In this document: one piece after another, positions 61,867-64,000 of the stretch
Layout of the letters: each line of letters begins with the position of its first letter
How positions within the stretch are numbered: position 1 is the first letter of the stretch
The notes under the pieces: model-generated
What the model was told of the DNA's origin: nothing
Database searches by the model: none
What the model saw: only the letters and a program-made list of their open reading frames with translations
Assembly (NCBI RefSeq): GCF_021390575.1
Contig: NZ_JAJEJQ010000003.1
Location: 426,001-490,000, forward strand
Source: Paraburkholderia adhaesiva
GTDB taxonomy: Bacteria; Pseudomonadota; Gammaproteobacteria; Burkholderiales; Burkholderiaceae
Direction: 5' to 3'
DNA: 64,000 nucleotides
Position numbers and translations under genes: made by a program

Positions 61867-62475
61867 TTATCGCCAGGTCGGAATGAGGGAGGCGGCGAGC
61901 AGCACACCCATCGCGAGATTGAGCATGCGCCAGTGGCTCGGCGTTCGAAAGACCCGCGCGAGCAGCACGCCGAGCGCGCACCAGACCGCTAGCGACGCAC
62001 ACGCAGCAACGCCAAACGTGGTTCCGAGCAGCATCGCGAGTCGGTTCGGATTGCTCGCGAGCAACGCGAACGACGCCGCCGCGCCGATCGTCATCGCCCA
62101 GCTTTTCGGGTTGAGCCAGAGCAGCAGGAAACCATTGACGAGCGTAACCGGCCGCGCGGGGCCTGCGGCGCTCGCGGGGTCATTACCCGCGCCTGGCGGC
62201 CCGCTGCGGGCAATACGCCACGCGAGCCACAGCAGATACGCGGAGCCGAGCGCCTTCACCGCCGTTTGCAGCGACGGCAGCGCGAGCAGCAGACCGCCAA
62301 GCCCTAGCGCCGCGACCGCAGCGAGCAAGGCGAGGCCTATCGCGATGCCGAGCATCAGCGGAATCGAGCGTACGAAGCCGAAGCGCGCGCCCGAGGCGGT
62401 GGCGAGTGTGGTTGCACCGCCAGGCGTGACGGTCGAGACAGCGACGAAAAGTACGAGCGGCAGGATCGAGGTCAT
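61867..62475 (-). CDS. LysE-family amino-acid exporter (translocator)
   Basis: A 202-residue inner-membrane protein with about six helices and the family start VSTVTPGGATTLATASGARFG, a conserved-proline GG variant of the LysE/RhtB signature, plus LVNGFLLLWLNPKSWAM. It exports an amino acid or small metabolite. Divergent from a LysR gene (101 bp between), typical for exporters induced by their substrate. Confidence 0.87.
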   Translation of the reverse strand: MTSILPLVLFVAVSTVTPGGATTLATASGARFGFVRSIPLMLGIAIGLALLAAVAALGLGGLLLALPSLQTAVKALGSAYLLWLAWRIARSGPPGAGNDPASAAGPARPVTLVNGFLLLWLNPKSWAMTIGAAASFALLASNPNRLAMLLGTTFGVAACASLAVWCALGVLLARVFRTPSHWRMLNLAMGVLLAASLIPTWR

Positions 62476-62576
62476 CGGTGCACATCCAGGGGCGTGAGAT
62501 CTGCACTGTACGGATCGGCAACGCATCCTGAAAGGCAATAATATTGATGCGATCCATTACGCCACATAATGCATCG

Positions 62577-63467
62577 ATGAACCGGAACCTCGACCTCGAT
62601 CTGATCCGCACCTTTGTTGCCGTCGCCGATAGCGGCAGCATGACCGTCGCTTCGAAACTGCTGCACATGACGCAAGGCGCTGTGAGCCAGCAGGTGAAGC
62701 GCCTCGAAGACGTGCTGGACTGTCTCCTATTCGTGCGGAAGACGCGCAAGCTGGAGCTTTCGCGCGAGGGTGAGACGTTTCTCGTGAAAGCACGCGAACT
62801 GCTGCGGCTGAACGACGAAATCTGGGCCGACATGACCAGCCAGCCGTTGCGCGGCGCCCTGCGCGTGGGTGTGCCCTTCGATCTCGTGACGCGGCTCGCG
62901 CCCGCGATGAAGGCATTTGCCGAGGCGCATCCCTACGTCGACATTTCGCTCGTCTGCGCGGCGTCGCCGGAGTTGAGCGGAGCGGTCAATACCGGTCGTG
63001 TGGATGTGTCGTTGGTCGAATACGTCGCGAGCGAAGCTGAAGGCGAAGTGGTCCGCATTGAGCCGTTGGTGTGGGTCAGTGGGCGCGGCAGCGATGCATG
63101 GGAGAAGCGGCCGTTGCCGCTGTCGATGGTGGACGAGCGTTGCGCCTTTCGCTCTGTGGTGCTCGGCGCGCTCGCGGACAAGGGCATCGCGTGGCGCACG
63201 GTATTCGAGAGCGGCAACATCGAGGCGACCGCTGCGACGGTGCGCGCGGGACTCGCGATCACGACCTGGCTCGTCTCCACGGTGCCGGCTGGTCTGGAGA
63301 TACTCACGCCTCAAGCAACCGGCTTGCCTGCGCTGCCGCCGTTCGCGATCTGCCTGCGATTGCCCACGACGGTTCAGCCCGCGGCACAGGAGTTCGCGCG
63401 CCACGTACGCGAGTCGATGTCGAACGACGCAGGCACTCGACGCGCGCAGTTTGCGAACATCGCGTGA
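62577..63467 (+). CDS. LysR-family regulator, divergent from the LysE exporter
   Basis: A 296-residue protein: N-terminal DLDLIRTFVAVADSGSMTVA and GAVSQQVKRLEDVLDCLLF (helix-turn-helix about 10-60), then an effector domain. The ATG at 62577 gives the normal short lead; one at 62547 is possible. The intergenic region has the inverted pair GATGC / GCATC (62535-62539 / 62571-62575). Probably activates the LysE gene. Confidence 0.88.
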   Translation: MNRNLDLDLIRTFVAVADSGSMTVASKLLHMTQGAVSQQVKRLEDVLDCLLFVRKTRKLELSREGETFLVKARELLRLNDEIWADMTSQPLRGALRVGVPFDLVTRLAPAMKAFAEAHPYVDISLVCAASPELSGAVNTGRVDVSLVEYVASEAEGEVVRIEPLVWVSGRGSDAWEKRPLPLSMVDERCAFRSVVLGALADKGIAWRTVFESGNIEATAATVRAGLAITTWLVSTVPAGLEILTPQATGLPALPPFAICLRLPTTVQPAAQEFARHVRESMSNDAGTRRAQFANIA

Positions 63468-63777
63468 CTTGTTCCACAAGCGCTGCGGGAGCGCCGCCGC
63501 GAAAAAATCGGTGACCCGGCGCACACGCGCAGGCATGAAGCGACGTCTCGAGTTGCACGCGTCGCAGACGAGAGATGCGAGCGGCAGCGTCGCACCGGCC
63601 GGGACGATGGCCAGCGATCCTGATCAGCCTTCGGGGCGCAGCGCCCGCGGCGTGCGATTCTGGCGGCAAAAGGCTACCCGGCGGCTGACTGCCGCTCACC
63701 GGGTGCAGCTCTTCCGCCCGCGACAGCGCCGCGACCTGGACGGGAACCTTGCGTGTTCCGTCGAGCGTTGCGCGCGC
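63468..63777. other. 310-bp convergent gap, no gene seen
   Basis: GC-rich spacer between the LysR gene end and the BON gene end; no clear terminator recognised. Confidence 0.4.
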
Positions 63778-64000
63778 TTACTGTCCTCCTTGTTCCTTGA
63801 GCGAAAGGTGATTGTCCACCGAGGTTACGCCAGCCACCCCCTTGGCGGCCGTCCCGGCGAGATCAATCTGCGGTGCCTCGGGTACCGTTCCCTCCAGCAC
63901 CACCGCGCCGCCGTGCGCTCTCACGATGATGTTCTCAGTGTGCAGCCCGTGGGTTTTCACGAGTGCAGCACGCACTTTTTTAACGAGCGCGTGGTTTTGC
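63778..64000 (-). CDS. BON-domain protein, C-terminal part (cut by the window edge)
   Basis: The last ~73 codons of a gene running in from the right edge; the frame is open to base 64000. It carries one BON domain: VKTHGLHTENIIVRAHGGAV, VLEGTVPEAPQIDLA and GVAGVTSVDNHLSL, ending KEQGGQ. BON domains occur in periplasmic stress proteins such as OsmY. The N-terminus and any signal peptide are outside the window. Confidence 0.85.
   Translation of the reverse strand, partial: QNHALVKKVRAALVKTHGLHTENIIVRAHGGAVVLEGTVPEAPQIDLAGTAAKGVAGVTSVDNHLSLKEQGGQ

Noticed and set aside
1..64000. tRNA, rRNA and riboswitch genes
   Set aside because: Looked for conserved tRNA arms, rRNA signatures and leader motifs upstream of transport and metabolic genes; none convincing.

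Overview
The window comes from a high-GC Gram-negative chromosome, most likely a Burkholderiaceae member of the Paraburkholderia/Caballeronia/Burkholderia group. This rests on GC-rich codon use, two trimeric general porins with the N-terminal QSSVT(L/I)YG signature, a short H-NS protein of the Burkholderia type, many IclR/LysR/TetR regulators beside catabolic genes, and a non-phosphorylating sugar-acid pathway. I see no rRNA, tRNA, CRISPR array, complete insertion sequence or prophage. The window is mostly ordinary chromosome with several accessory patches.

Layout. 1-4.8 kb: 5' part of a GntP-type permease, small envelope proteins, an H-NS protein and peptide chain release factor 3 (prfC). 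5-10.3 kb: a PatZ-like acetyltransferase with a degenerate ligase half, a small H-NS-like protein and an orphan TPR/O-GlcNAc-transferase-like protein. 10.3-20.6 kb: a complete catabolic island with a divergent IclR regulator, a sugar ABC transporter (binding protein, double ATPase, permease), a split UxaA-type dehydratase, an aldo/keto reductase, a lactonase, an SDR dehydrogenase and an FAH-family hydrolase. These fit oxidation of L-fucose (or a stereochemically similar sugar) to pyruvate plus lactate. A 14-bp hairpin closes the island. 20.6-30.5 kb: a thioesterase, an AGE-family epimerase, a Ser/Ala/Pro-rich membrane protein, a 51-aa protein behind a promoter with two identical 12-bp palindromes, a flavin reductase, a porin and PBP1A.

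30.57-31.15 kb holds the most unusual structure: five tandem copies of a ~115-138-bp unit, each with an inverted repeat and a pair of DnaA-box-like 9-mers. A diverged sixth copy lies alone and inverted near 24.85 kb. 31.2-36.6 kb: a chemotaxis receptor with a probable sigma-28 promoter, an IlvD/Edd sugar-acid dehydratase beside a truncated GntR regulator, an L,D-transpeptidase in an atypical patch and a ~76-bp palindromic element resembling the ends of IS30-family elements. 36.5-41.3 kb: two TetR-regulated units (SDR plus F420-reductase-like protein; epoxide hydrolase), each with clear duplicated operators, and a DUF3820 protein.

41.5-47.1 kb: a C26 gamma-glutamyl hydrolase, an M14/DUF2817 peptidase, an MFS transporter and a porin on one strand with a divergent LysR regulator, which looks like an uptake-and-hydrolysis module for a gamma-glutamyl or other amide-linked compound. 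47-64 kb: a cupin, a succinyl-CoA:acetate CoA-transferase, an OmpA-like protein, a GH10 xylanase with a LacI-type operator, small secreted proteins, a DUF188 protein, an aldo/keto reductase, a FadD-type ligase, an amino-acid antiporter, a Rap1a/Tai-like protein, a CBS protein, a zinc alcohol dehydrogenase, a LysE exporter with divergent LysR, and the 3' part of a BON-domain gene.

Limits: all calls are from reading the sequence and translations, without database searches. Starts were chosen by ribosome-binding sites and family N-termini. Regulatory sites are pattern-based.
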